From NCBI RefSeq assembly GCF_000270285.1, contig NC_015738.1:868001-932000 (forward strand): DNA of 64,000 nt, in the 5' to 3' direction. The translations under genes were made by a program, and so were the position numbers. This document shows, piece after piece, positions 17,414 through 25,375 of the stretch; the first letter of the stretch is position 1, and every line of letters starts with the position of its first letter. Under the pieces are notes generated by a model. That model ran no database searches, was not told where the DNA came from, and was given only the letters and a program-made list of their open reading frames with translations. Origin of the DNA: Eggerthella sp. YY7918. GTDB taxonomy: Bacteria > Actinomycetota > Coriobacteriia > Coriobacteriales > Eggerthellaceae.

Positions 17414-17444
17414 TTGCGCGGGATTTCGCGGTATCGTTTATACT
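17414..17444 (+). promoter_or_regulatory. Promoter of SRP RNA
   Basis: TTGCGC (17414-17419) and TATACT (17439-17444), with a 19-bp spacer, precede the RNA by about 30 bp. The -10 is good; the -35 is approximate. Confidence 0.5.
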
Positions 17445-17475
17445 AACGTTTCGCATGCCAAGCATGCAAAAACGA

Positions 17476-17580
17476 GTATCTCGGATGGGCTGGGGCGGCG
17501 CCATGTTCCGAACCTGGTCAGGTCCGGAAGGAAGCAGCCATAAGGGACCGCTGACGAGCGCCCCTGCCTATCCGGGATAC
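17476..17580 (+). ncRNA. ffs: Signal recognition particle RNA (4.5S, small bacterial type)
   Basis: The diagnostic domain IV is present: GGTCAGGTCCGGAAGGAAGCAGCC in two pieces, including the GGAA tetraloop and the AGCAGCC internal loop. Flanking strands pair into one long hairpin (GTATCTCGGAT with ATCCGGGATAC; GGGGCG with CGCCCC). It is the RNA core of the SRP, working with Ffh in membrane protein targeting. The ends are set from the outermost pairs and may be off by a few bases. Confidence 0.95.
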
Positions 17581-17611
17581 TTTTGTATTGCAGGTCGAAT
17601 TCAAGGACACC

Positions 17612-18307
17612 ATGGATATCATCAACTTCTTCGTCAATCTGCTCAGCGATCCGCGCGGTGCCATTGCGGGGTGGATTATTGCGCTCGGCCCGCTGTGGGT
17701 GTATTCGCCGCTGTTCCTTATCGTGTTTGTGGAAACGGGCCTCGTGTTCTTCCCGTTTTTGCCGGGCGACTCGCTGCTGTTTGCGGCAGGTGTGTTTTCG
17801 GCTGATGGCGGCGGACTCAATGTGTTCGCAACGCTCATCGTGTTCTATGTAGCAGCTATTCTGGGCAACACGTCGAACTATTGGATTGCGCGGTTCTTTG
17901 GTGCGCGCATCATCGATTCGGGTAAAGTGAAGGCGCTCACGCCCGAACGCATGGCCAAGCTCGATGAGTTTTTCGCAAAGTACGGCGGGTTGACCATCGT
18001 CATCACACGCTTCATGCCGTTTTTCCGCACGTTCGCTCCGTTTATTGCGGGCACGGGCCACATGAATTTCGGCAAGTTCACGCTGTTCAACGTTATTGGC
18101 GGCGTATCGTGGGTAAGTCTGTTCGTCTTGGTGGGCTACTTCTTCGGCGGCATTCCGCTCGTTCAAGACCACTTCGAGGTCATCGTACTGGGCATTGTGG
18201 CCGTTTCGGTGGCTCCTGCTATCATTGGTGCGGTGAAGGCTGGCATGAGTTCGCGCAAAGCAAAAGCGAAGGCATCGGCCGATAAGGAACCGAAGCACGC
18301 AAAGTAG
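17612..18307 (+). CDS. DedA/SNARE-associated family membrane protein
   Basis: The 231-aa product has the DedA layout. An N-terminal re-entrant region holds ETGLVFFPFLPGDSLLFAAG; then NYWIARFFG and the conserved motif RFMPFFRTFAPFIAGTGHM, followed by C-terminal membrane helices and a Lys-rich cytoplasmic tail. DedA proteins act as phospholipid/undecaprenyl-phosphate flippases. The ATG at 17612 has AAGGA 5-9 nt upstream; an earlier TTG would overlap the SRP RNA leader. It lies between ffs and dnaX with no clear operon partner. Confidence 0.92.
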   Translation: MDIINFFVNLLSDPRGAIAGWIIALGPLWVYSPLFLIVFVETGLVFFPFLPGDSLLFAAGVFSADGGGLNVFATLIVFYVAAILGNTSNYWIARFFGARIIDSGKVKALTPERMAKLDEFFAKYGGLTIVITRFMPFFRTFAPFIAGTGHMNFGKFTLFNVIGGVSWVSLFVLVGYFFGGIPLVQDHFEVIVLGIVAVSVAPAIIGAVKAGMSSRKAKAKASADKEPKHAK

Positions 18308-18364
18308 CGTACACGTAAGCGGGTAGAGGCACAAATTCGGAGGGTGAGAGAGCGAGCGCATACG

Positions 18365-20641
18365 ATGTCAGAGGCACTCTACAGGAAATATCGGCCGCAG
18401 ATTTTTGAAGATGTCGTCGGCCAAGAACATATTGAACGCACCATTAAAAACGCTATTGAACAGGACAAGGTAAGCCACGCATACCTTTTTACGGGTCCGC
18501 GCGGTACGGGCAAAACCACCACGGCACGTCTGTTGGCGAAAGCGCTTCTGTGCGAGCACGGCCCCACGCCCGAGCCTGATGGTACGTGCGACGACTGCGT
18601 GATGATAGCCAATGGCGAACATCCCGACGTGTATGAGCTGGACGCTGCGAGTCGTACCGGCGTGGAAAACGTACGCGAGGAGATTATCGGGCGCGTACAG
18701 TTCGCTCCGACGCGCGGGCGCTACAAGATATATATCATCGACGAGGTGCATATGCTCTCGACGGCGGCGTTTAACGCGCTGCTGAAAACGCTTGAAGAGC
18801 CGCCCAGTCATGTGGTGTTCATTCTGGCTACCACCGATCCGCAGAAGGTACCCGAAACTATCCATTCTCGCTGCCAGCGCTTCGATTTCCGTCGCCTGTC
18901 GGCCGAAGCTATGGTGTCGCGTCTCGGCGCCATTTGCGTATCCGAAGACGTGGAATTCGAAGGTGAAGCCCTTGACTTGATCGCGCACCGCGCCGAAGGT
19001 GGCATGCGCAATGCGCTCACTTCGCTTGAGCAGCTTATCGCGTTTGGCGAGGGGAAGGTCACGCTGGAAGTGGCCGAGCGCTTGTTGGGCGGCGTGGATA
19101 CGAACGACTTGGCCGAAATTGTACGCGCCATCGGCGCGCGCGATATCGCAGGCTGTTTCCGCTGGACGGCTGAGTATGTTGAGACGGGCGCCGACCTGGC
19201 GCAGTTCACCCGAGACTTGGCCGAACATGTGCGCAACATGTATGTGATGTCGCTTGTCGATACCGATGTGGCGCTTGAGGTGGGCGAGGCCGAACGACGT
19301 GAATTGGCCCAAGAGCTGCCGCTGTTTGGGCCCGATCGCCTGGCGCGTCTGCTCGGAGTGCTGGGAGATTTGTCGGCAGAACTTAAGACTTCCACCAATC
19401 CGCGCCTGTCGTTTGAAATCGCGCTTACGCGTATGGTGCGTCCCGATTCCGACCTTACGCTCGCCGGACTCGCCGAGCGCATTGAGGCTTTGGAGGCGGG
19501 TCATTCCGCTGTGGCGCATGTGACAAGCACGGCAGCCCCACGCGCAACAGCGCAAAACGCTGCTCAGGTTGTACCTACGGGATCGTCCGCTTCTGCCGTT
19601 CCAATGTCGGCGGAACCCCCGGTAGCAACACCCGCCGTGCCGACGCAACCGCTTCAAACCTCGCAGGTTGCTCCGTCGGCGCAAGCGACAAGCGTCCCTG
19701 AGCCGGTTCCTGCTTCTGCTGCTCAGGCTCCTGTCGTTGACCGCGCAGAAGCGCCGTCCGTCGCGCCGACGCAATCGCCAACAGTCTCGCAGGTAACGCC
19801 GGCTGTGCACGAGAGCGGAAGCACTTCCGCTCCTGTTTCTGCCGCATCTTCGCAGCTTGCCGCGAGCTTGCAAAACCCGGCAGCCCTGCAGCGCATCTGG
19901 CAGGCGGCGCTCGCGACACTCAAGAAGAATAAAGCTGCCCATGGTGTGCTGTTCCTCAATACGAAAGCTATCTACGATGAGGCGCGCTCGCTGTTCATGA
20001 TTGAGTTCCCCGCAGAAAATACTTTTGCTTTCAAGACCGTTCAGAAACCTGACGTGCGCGCTGCTGTGGCGGAAGCGCTCGCCCATGCGTGCGGCGAGTC
20101 TTTGGAATTCGCCTACACGCAGGCGGGGTCGATACCGAGTGCGGCCGGGTCGAGCGCTCCCGCAGCCGCTGCAGCGGCTGCGGCCCAACCCGCGGTCGTA
20201 CCTGCACCCTCTGCGTCGGCGCCTGTCGCGGCTGTCGCACCTGTTGCGCCTGTGATTCCGACTGCCGCACCTGCGTCGCCCGCACCTGTACCCACCACGG
20301 CACCTGCGCCTGTCGCACCGCCGCCGGCATCCGTGCCGCCAGCGGCAGATGATATGCCGCCCTATGACGACATACCGCCTTATGATGACGAGGTGGTTCC
20401 TTACGACGATCCCGCTCCGGCTGTGTCTGCGCCCGCCGCAGTTCCCGCAGCGCCTCGTGTGACGTCTGCATCCGCACCGCCCACTTCGAACACTACCCCC
20501 GCTCCGGCAGTTTCAGCTTCCACCCACGCGCCATCGACGCAAAGCTCAGCGGGGAAGGCGCTGGGTTCGCCGGACGATTTGCGAGCCATTTTGGAAGCGG
20601 GCTTTGGTGGCGGAGTTCAAATCGAAGAGGTAAACGAATAG
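18365..20641 (+). CDS. dnaX: DNA polymerase III subunit gamma/tau
   Basis: The 758-aa product is the clamp-loader subunit. The AAA+ core shows YRKYRPQIFEDVVGQEHI, Walker A GPRGTGKTT (about 45-53), a zinc-binding group (C...CDDC), Walker B IIDEVHML (about 127) and sensor 1 LATTDPQK. Domain III extends to about 370. A very long Ala/Pro/Thr-rich linker (about 385-500 and 590-730) surrounds a tau-like segment (LQRIWQAALATLKKNKAAHG). The acidic repeat PPYDDIPPYDDEVVPYDD is noteworthy. I saw no A-rich slippery site for gamma production. ATG 18365 is the family start. Operon with ybaB and recR. Confidence 0.95.
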   Translation: MSEALYRKYRPQIFEDVVGQEHIERTIKNAIEQDKVSHAYLFTGPRGTGKTTTARLLAKALLCEHGPTPEPDGTCDDCVMIANGEHPDVYELDAASRTGVENVREEIIGRVQFAPTRGRYKIYIIDEVHMLSTAAFNALLKTLEEPPSHVVFILATTDPQKVPETIHSRCQRFDFRRLSAEAMVSRLGAICVSEDVEFEGEALDLIAHRAEGGMRNALTSLEQLIAFGEGKVTLEVAERLLGGVDTNDLAEIVRAIGARDIAGCFRWTAEYVETGADLAQFTRDLAEHVRNMYVMSLVDTDVALEVGEAERRELAQELPLFGPDRLARLLGVLGDLSAELKTSTNPRLSFEIALTRMVRPDSDLTLAGLAERIEALEAGHSAVAHVTSTAAPRATAQNAAQVVPTGSSASAVPMSAEPPVATPAVPTQPLQTSQVAPSAQATSVPEPVPASAAQAPVVDRAEAPSVAPTQSPTVSQVTPAVHESGSTSAPVSAASSQLAASLQNPAALQRIWQAALATLKKNKAAHGVLFLNTKAIYDEARSLFMIEFPAENTFAFKTVQKPDVRAAVAEALAHACGESLEFAYTQAGSIPSAAGSSAPAAAAAAAAQPAVVPAPSASAPVAAVAPVAPVIPTAAPASPAPVPTTAPAPVAPPPASVPPAADDMPPYDDIPPYDDEVVPYDDPAPAVSAPAAVPAAPRVTSASAPPTSNTTPAPAVSASTHAPSTQSSAGKALGSPDDLRAILEAGFGGGVQIEEVNE

Positions 20642-20701
20642 GTAAAAACGTGCTGTCTCATCCGTACGGCGGCACGAGAATAAATCGAAAGGGATACCAC
20701 T

Positions 20702-21010
20702 ATGGATATGAAAAAGATGATGAAGCAGGCGCAGCGCATGCAGGCTGAGCTGGCGAAAGCTCAGGAAGAGATCAAAGACCTGAGCTTTGAAGCCACCGCA
20801 GGCGGCGGTATGGTGAAGGCGGTAGCCACAGGCGACATGGCTATCCAAAGCATTACGATCGATCCCGAGGCGGTCGACCCCGAAGATGTTGAAATGCTGC
20901 AGGACATGGTGGCGGCGGCGGTCAACGAAGCGCTGCGCGGCGTATCCGAGCTCAGCTCGCAGCGTCTCAATGCCGCTACGGGTGGTATGAATATTCCGGG
21001 CCTTATGTAG
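20702..21010 (+). CDS. YbaB/EbfC nucleoid-associated protein
   Basis: The 102-aa product matches the YbaB/EbfC family: an N-terminal Met-rich helix (MDMKKMMKQAQRMQAEL), a central beta sheet (SFEATAGGGMVKAVATG) and a C-terminal helix that dimerises. These proteins bind DNA as tweezers-shaped dimers. The dnaX-ybaB-recR order is conserved across many bacteria. AAAGGGA precedes the ATG. Confidence 0.95.
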   Translation: MDMKKMMKQAQRMQAELAKAQEEIKDLSFEATAGGGMVKAVATGDMAIQSITIDPEAVDPEDVEMLQDMVAAAVNEALRGVSELSSQRLNAATGGMNIPGLM

Positions 21011-21028
21011 CCTGCGAGGGGAATTGGC

Positions 21029-21625
21029 ATGTACGCAGCGCCGTCCATTCAAAAACTGCTTGACGAGCTTGAACGCCTTCCGGGCGTTGGGCCGAAGTCT
21101 GCCCAGCGGATAGCCTATTGGATACTTAATACCGACAAGGCTACGGCGTTGCGTCTGTCCGAAGCTATCGCCGAAGTTAAAGACCAGGTGCATTTCTGCA
21201 GTCGCTGCTTTAACTACGCCGAAGACGATTTGTGCGATATATGCCGTTCGTCCAAGCGTGATACGAGCATTATCTGCGTGGTCAGCGAGCCGCGCGATAT
21301 TCCGCCCATCGAACGCACGGCGGTCTATTCGGGTGTCTACCATGTTCTGGGTGGCGCACTGTCGCCGATGGAGGGTATCGGCCCCGACAATTTGCACATT
21401 GCGGAGCTCATGAAGCGCCTGGCTTCCGAAGAAGTGACCGAGGTGGTGCTGGCCACGAATCCCAATGTGGAAGGGGAAACGACGGCCGCTTACCTCGCGC
21501 GTCTCATCAAGCCGCTGGGTATTTCTGTCACGCGCCCCGCGAGCGGCCTGCCCGTAGGCGGCGATTTGGAATTTGCCGACGAAGTCACGCTCGGACGCGC
21601 CATCGAAGCCCGCCGCGAGCTTTAG
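21029..21625 (+). CDS. recR: Recombination mediator RecR
   Basis: The 198-aa product has the RecR layout. An N-terminal helix-hairpin-helix LPGVGPKSAQRIAYWIL (about 17-33) precedes a zinc finger of four Cys (CSRC ... CDIC, about 57-73), a Toprim domain (ICVVSEPRDI ... VLATNPNVEGETTA) and the C-terminal RPASGLPVGGDLEF motif. It works with RecF/RecO to load RecA on gapped DNA. Its gene is 18 bp after ybaB. It is the last intact gene before the parS site and the pseudogene region. Confidence 0.96.
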   Translation: MYAAPSIQKLLDELERLPGVGPKSAQRIAYWILNTDKATALRLSEAIAEVKDQVHFCSRCFNYAEDDLCDICRSSKRDTSIICVVSEPRDIPPIERTAVYSGVYHVLGGALSPMEGIGPDNLHIAELMKRLASEEVTEVVLATNPNVEGETTAAYLARLIKPLGISVTRPASGLPVGGDLEFADEVTLGRAIEARREL

Positions 21626-21691
21626 CCGTCGGGACATCTGAGCGGTTCTATCCCAAGGGGCTGCGAATCGCGATGCATTTTGTCTCACGAT

Positions 21692-21707
21692 TGTTTCACG
21701 TGAAACA
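21692..21707. other. parS centromere site (ParB binding)
   Basis: TGTTTCACGTGAAACA is a perfect 16-bp palindrome identical to the chromosomal parS consensus recognised by ParB/Spo0J. The usual location of such sites is the origin-proximal part of the chromosome, in keeping with the neighbouring dnaX-recR. No second copy was noticed in this window. Confidence 0.85.
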
Positions 21708-21716
21708 TTGGGGATA

Positions 21717-21736
21717 AGTCTCAAAAAGTGTGTCCG
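21717..21736. repeat. 20-bp repeat, probable IS end (copy 1)
   Basis: AGTCTCAAAAAGTGTGTCCG occurs here and again at 21806-21825 in the same orientation, both upstream of a transposase fragment. They look like terminal sequences of one IS type left by partial deletion. Confidence 0.55.
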
Positions 21737-21805
21737 AAAATGTTCGTATCCCCAGTTCAGAATGCGCGAAACCATGCAATAAGTTGATCCGTCCCAACTT
21801 TTCAC

Positions 21806-21825
21806 AGTCTCAAAAAGTGTGTCCG
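21806..21825. repeat. 20-bp repeat, probable IS end (copy 2)
   Basis: Identical to 21717-21736; lies 63 bp before the truncated transposase, the position expected for its left end. Confidence 0.55.
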
Positions 21826-21888
21826 GTCTGCTCTTGACATGCCTGTTCAGAGATTCTTTTCAAGGAAAAAGTTGGCTCTGGGCGGGAG

Positions 21889-22010
21889 ATGGGTGTGGAT
21901 AATCCAAAGTGCGAAGCCTGCGGTAGCGCGATGAAGAGAAACGGCAGGACCTCAGCGGGTGCGCAGAGATGGAGATGCAAGGCGTGTGGGGCAAGTTCAA
22001 CTCACAGGGT
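21889..22010 (+). pseudogene. Truncated transposase, zinc-ribbon N-terminus only (IS1249/IS256-like)
   Basis: About 40 codons encode CEACGSAMKRNGRTSAGAQR and WRCKACGASSTHR, the Cys4 zinc-ribbon head of IS1249-type transposases (the C/C..C/C pairs bracket NGRTSAG). The similarity stops at about 22010, and the reading frame continues into unrelated sequence with no catalytic domain. It is therefore a 5' remnant. Confidence 0.65.
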
Positions 22011-22076
22011 CGGATTGGTTCGGTTGATGTGTACATTGACGGCATTTAATTCGCACGTTAGGCGGCCGAGCATTTC

Positions 22077-22287
22077 ATGGGAGCAAAACGACATGAGCGG
22101 ACGCGTGCCCGACGAGCCGCGATCCAAGTGCTGTACATGGGCGAAATCAGGGAATTGTCGCCTTTGACCATAGCTGAATCTGATGACAGCCACCTTATCG
22201 AAGGTGGCCCGATTCCTGTGTATGCGCTTGAATTGGTGCGCGGTGTGTGCGAACATCCGAATGAAGTTGACGAACACCTGACGGCTC
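22077..22287 (+). pseudogene. nusB fragment (5' part)
   Basis: The first 70 codons match the NusB N-terminus (KRHERTRARRAAIQVLYMGE, then YALELVRGVCEHPNEVDEHL). At about 22287 the similarity ends and the frame runs into dxs-like sequence. NusB (antitermination and rRNA processing) is normally about 150 residues, so this copy cannot be functional; an intact gene is presumably elsewhere. Confidence 0.65.
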
Positions 22288-22319
22288 CTCTGAAAACTGG
22301 TCGTTGGGACACATTGCAA

Positions 22320-22560
22320 AACGCCTGGATGGCGCGACATGGCCGAAGGGGTCGCTGCCTGAGAAGCCTGAGGTATTTCCCGAGGGCAAAGCGCATGTTG
22401 TGCGCGAAGGGGATGGCGTGGCTATTCTGGCGTTTGGGCGCATGGCGCCGCGCGTTAGGCGCAGCAGAGTTGCTGGAAGCGCAAGGGGTCGATGCGCGTG
22501 TGGTTGATATGCGTTGGGTAAAACCGCTTGATGCTGAAGAGATGCCGAGGGTATTGCTGC
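22320..22560 (+). pseudogene. dxs fragment with frameshift
   Basis: One frame reads PKGSLPEKPEVFPEGKAHVV and GDGVAILAFGRMAPR, and about 22455 shifts to the frame reading AAELLEAQGVDARVVDMRWV and KPLDAEE. Together these match the C-terminal transketolase domain of 1-deoxyxylulose-5-phosphate synthase. The copy lacks its N-terminal two thirds, has a frameshift, and is fused out of frame to the nusB fragment. Confidence 0.65.
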
Positions 22561-22610
22561 GTCGATTCGAGAGCACTGGGAGTCGTTACAAATTTTGGGG
22601 GCGGTAGTTT

Positions 22611-25238
22611 ATGGCCGTGATACAAATTAAGAAGTCTATTGTTGAACAAAAGATTGTCATTCCAGATTATGCTCGTACCTTTTTGTCGCGACCGCGTCTA
22701 TTCGAAATGCTGCAAGAAATTGAGAAAAAGCCCCTTGCTGTAGTGCGGGCTCCACTTGGATTTGGTAAGACTACGCTTATTGCATCATGGGCTCGGCGAA
22801 CTCGCATGCCTGTTGCATGGCTCACTATCGATGAAGGGGATAACGACCCTTCACGCTTATGTCGTTACTTGATAGCTTCCTTCGATACTCTTGATGATTA
22901 TAAAGGTAATTTTAGTGATGCAATGGCTTCCTCGTATCAAAGCATCACCGATTTTGTTGATGATGCTCTCATTTGTTTTCAAAATGCAAGTGATGATGTG
23001 GTGCTTGTAATTGACAACTGTCATTTTCTTGCACAGGAGGGTGAAGCGTGGAGTATTCTAGCAAAGATAATCAATTTTGCCCCTCCTTGTTTGCATGTTA
23101 TTCTTAGTACACAGACAGAACTGAAAATGGATTTGTCGACCTATCGTTCTCAAGACAAGCTTGTCGAAATTGACGAACGCCATCTTCGGATTACGGAAGG
23201 TGAGGCTCGGTCCTTTTTTCGGCAGATGTCATGCGTGTCTTATGAATGGGTGCAAGAAGCAAATAGGTATCTTGAAGGTTGGCCTATAGCATTAGCTTTA
23301 CTGCGTCGGACTTTGCTACAGGATGATCAGGAACATCTCCCTCCGAAAGAGGGCGTTGCGTTGACAGAATGCGTTTCTCTCAAGTCTCCATCTGATGTTG
23401 TATATATGTGCACTCACTGGTGTGATGAGGTTGTTAATCGGTTGTTTCTATCACTTAGTGAAGAATTGCAAAGCCAGGTGCGGGTGATCGCGTGTCTCGG
23501 AACTTGTTCTGAAGGACTTGCTGCTCACGTTATGCAAATGCCGTCGAATGAAGTACCTTCAATCGTGGCTAGATTGGTCAGTGAAGGAATTTTGAGACGC
23601 TGGAATGATCCTCATGGACAAGCATGGTTTGGTGTATCAAACTTTATTCGGGATGTTTGTAGGCGAGAGGCATCTGAATCAGATCAAGAGACTTGGTATA
23701 TTCGTGCAGCTCAATGGTATAAGGATCATGGGATGTTTAACCAAGCAATTGAATATGCCACGCTTGCAAAAGAATATGACCTCGTTGAAAAAATCGTCTG
23801 GAATCGCTTTATGACGATGTTTAAGGGTTCTGAGTTTCGAACAATAGATGAATGGATATCAGTGCTTCCAGAAGCAAGCCTTCAAAAGCCAAGGATTCAT
23901 CTGATGCGCAGTTTGCCTATGGCACAAGGAAGAAGATTTGATGCGATGGATGAGTCTATTGCATCGGTAATGCACGCCCTTGATGAAAGCCGAAAAGATA
24001 GATTTTATTGCTTAGCAAAAATCTGCACAGCGTGTGCAAAAGCCACGAGTGCGCATCGTCTTGAAGCTCGAGCTTTTGCTCAAGAGGCTCTTTCTTTGTT
24101 AGGCGAAGAAGATGTATATTTGCGTGGCATAGCTCACCAAATTGTCGCAGAGTCTTATATGGAAAGCGACATAATCGAAATGTTGAAACGTTTAACGTCG
24201 TTGTACGAAAAGGGAGAATGGAGACTCGATTCGTACTACGGGCATTCTCTGCTTTCGACTATAACCATGGTAAATAGCATGTTGGGATGCTTTCGTGATC
24301 AGGATGTCCTCGATAAGACGCTATCACGCTATGCTTCATCATCTGAAAATGATCCCTCGTTTATAAGAATGCGACTTGGGGAAGCTGGCAGAAACTGTCA
24401 TGAGGCCAATACTCATGACTCACATTTGATTGCAAAAGAAATTGAGGACGAGGTGCTCGCTAATGGTATTGAAATTGATATTGCGTATTTGTACGGAATT
24501 GAATCGATCAATGCGTTTTGTGTAGGGGATATAGAAGATTCAAAACGTTTGTTTAGTTTAGGGTTGAAAGAGTCACCGCTCTTTTTGTCGTATGCGCATC
24601 CAAGTATTTCGCAGATTAAAGCCATGTTTCCATTAGGGAAAGAAATACCGCAAGTTCTCTCTGAACTATGCATCGACAAAGATCAGCCAGCACTCTCTAG
24701 GATCAAAGCGCTTTCTATATATGCATCGACAGGATTTATACCAGTTCGCAATGTGCCAAACTATGTTGTAGGCATACCAAAAGAGCGTCCCATGGAACGC
24801 TTCTTGTGGTTGCTCATGCTTGTGTATTTTAACGAGATAAGCGGCAAAGCAATGGTTGCTGATAAATACATGTTAGAAGCGCTTGCTATTGCTGAAAAAG
24901 AGGGTTATCAGCAAGTGTTCTTCAATGAGGCTTCATGGATCTTTTCCATTTTGAAGCGAACTGTCAATAAAGAGTCACTTTTCCAAACTTCTCTGTTGAA
25001 AAGTATGCCACAAGGCTGCAGGAATGTTGCAGCGGTAAAAAGTCTTACACCTCGAGAAAGAGAAATTGCTAGTTTCTTTGATTCGGATCTTTCGTATAAA
25101 GAGATTGCTGAAAGGCTTTTTATTGCTGAAGAGACTGTTCGCAAGCATACAAAACGAGTGTTCGCAAAGCTTGGAGTTCATTCGCGCGTTCAGGCAGTTT
25201 ATGTTCTCCATAATCAGGTTGAAAAATCTACCAACTGA
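22611..25238 (+). CDS. MalT-like large ATP-binding LuxR regulator
   Basis: The 875-aa product is a LAL/STAND-type activator. The N-terminus has the MalT signature (VIPDYARTFLSRPRLFEML) and Walker A APLGFGKTT (47-55), followed by VAWLTIDEGDNDPSRLCRYL and a Walker B-like VVLVIDN. A long helical TPR-like region occupies about 380-790. The C-terminal LuxR HTH is at about 810-870 (LTPREREIASFFDSDLSYKE, then EETVRKHTKRVFAKLGVHSR). Codon use is AT-rich compared with housekeeping neighbours. The ATG at 22611 follows GGGGGCGG, just downstream of the pseudogenes. It probably activates the Mo-reductase operon that begins 138 bp after it. Confidence 0.9.
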   Translation: MAVIQIKKSIVEQKIVIPDYARTFLSRPRLFEMLQEIEKKPLAVVRAPLGFGKTTLIASWARRTRMPVAWLTIDEGDNDPSRLCRYLIASFDTLDDYKGNFSDAMASSYQSITDFVDDALICFQNASDDVVLVIDNCHFLAQEGEAWSILAKIINFAPPCLHVILSTQTELKMDLSTYRSQDKLVEIDERHLRITEGEARSFFRQMSCVSYEWVQEANRYLEGWPIALALLRRTLLQDDQEHLPPKEGVALTECVSLKSPSDVVYMCTHWCDEVVNRLFLSLSEELQSQVRVIACLGTCSEGLAAHVMQMPSNEVPSIVARLVSEGILRRWNDPHGQAWFGVSNFIRDVCRREASESDQETWYIRAAQWYKDHGMFNQAIEYATLAKEYDLVEKIVWNRFMTMFKGSEFRTIDEWISVLPEASLQKPRIHLMRSLPMAQGRRFDAMDESIASVMHALDESRKDRFYCLAKICTACAKATSAHRLEARAFAQEALSLLGEEDVYLRGIAHQIVAESYMESDIIEMLKRLTSLYEKGEWRLDSYYGHSLLSTITMVNSMLGCFRDQDVLDKTLSRYASSSENDPSFIRMRLGEAGRNCHEANTHDSHLIAKEIEDEVLANGIEIDIAYLYGIESINAFCVGDIEDSKRLFSLGLKESPLFLSYAHPSISQIKAMFPLGKEIPQVLSELCIDKDQPALSRIKALSIYASTGFIPVRNVPNYVVGIPKERPMERFLWLLMLVYFNEISGKAMVADKYMLEALAIAEKEGYQQVFFNEASWIFSILKRTVNKESLFQTSLLKSMPQGCRNVAAVKSLTPREREIASFFDSDLSYKEIAERLFIAEETVRKHTKRVFAKLGVHSRVQAVYVLHNQVEKSTN

Positions 25239-25375
25239 ACCTGAACTGCGTTTAAGTGTTTTTCTACCCCTTGTACCCTTTTTAATATACCCCAAATGGG
25301 GCTATATGCTTTCTTTTTAGAGGTTTACCTTTCTTTAAAGCGGGAGAGCCGCTCAAGTAAAGAAGGGGGATAGAA

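Noticed and set aside
18368-20188. 606-codon open frame antisense to dnaX
   Set aside because: It mirrors dnaX codon structure, has no ribosome site or family motif, and is Arg-rich as expected for an antisense shadow of GC-rich coding DNA.
18365-20641. Programmed frameshift site for a gamma product in dnaX
   Set aside because: I looked for an A-rich slippery heptamer in the domain III to linker region and saw none.
21894-21902. Single perfect DnaA box (TGTGGATAA) near the parS site
   Set aside because: One 9-mer inside a transposase remnant with no cluster or AT-rich unwinding region; not an origin on its own.
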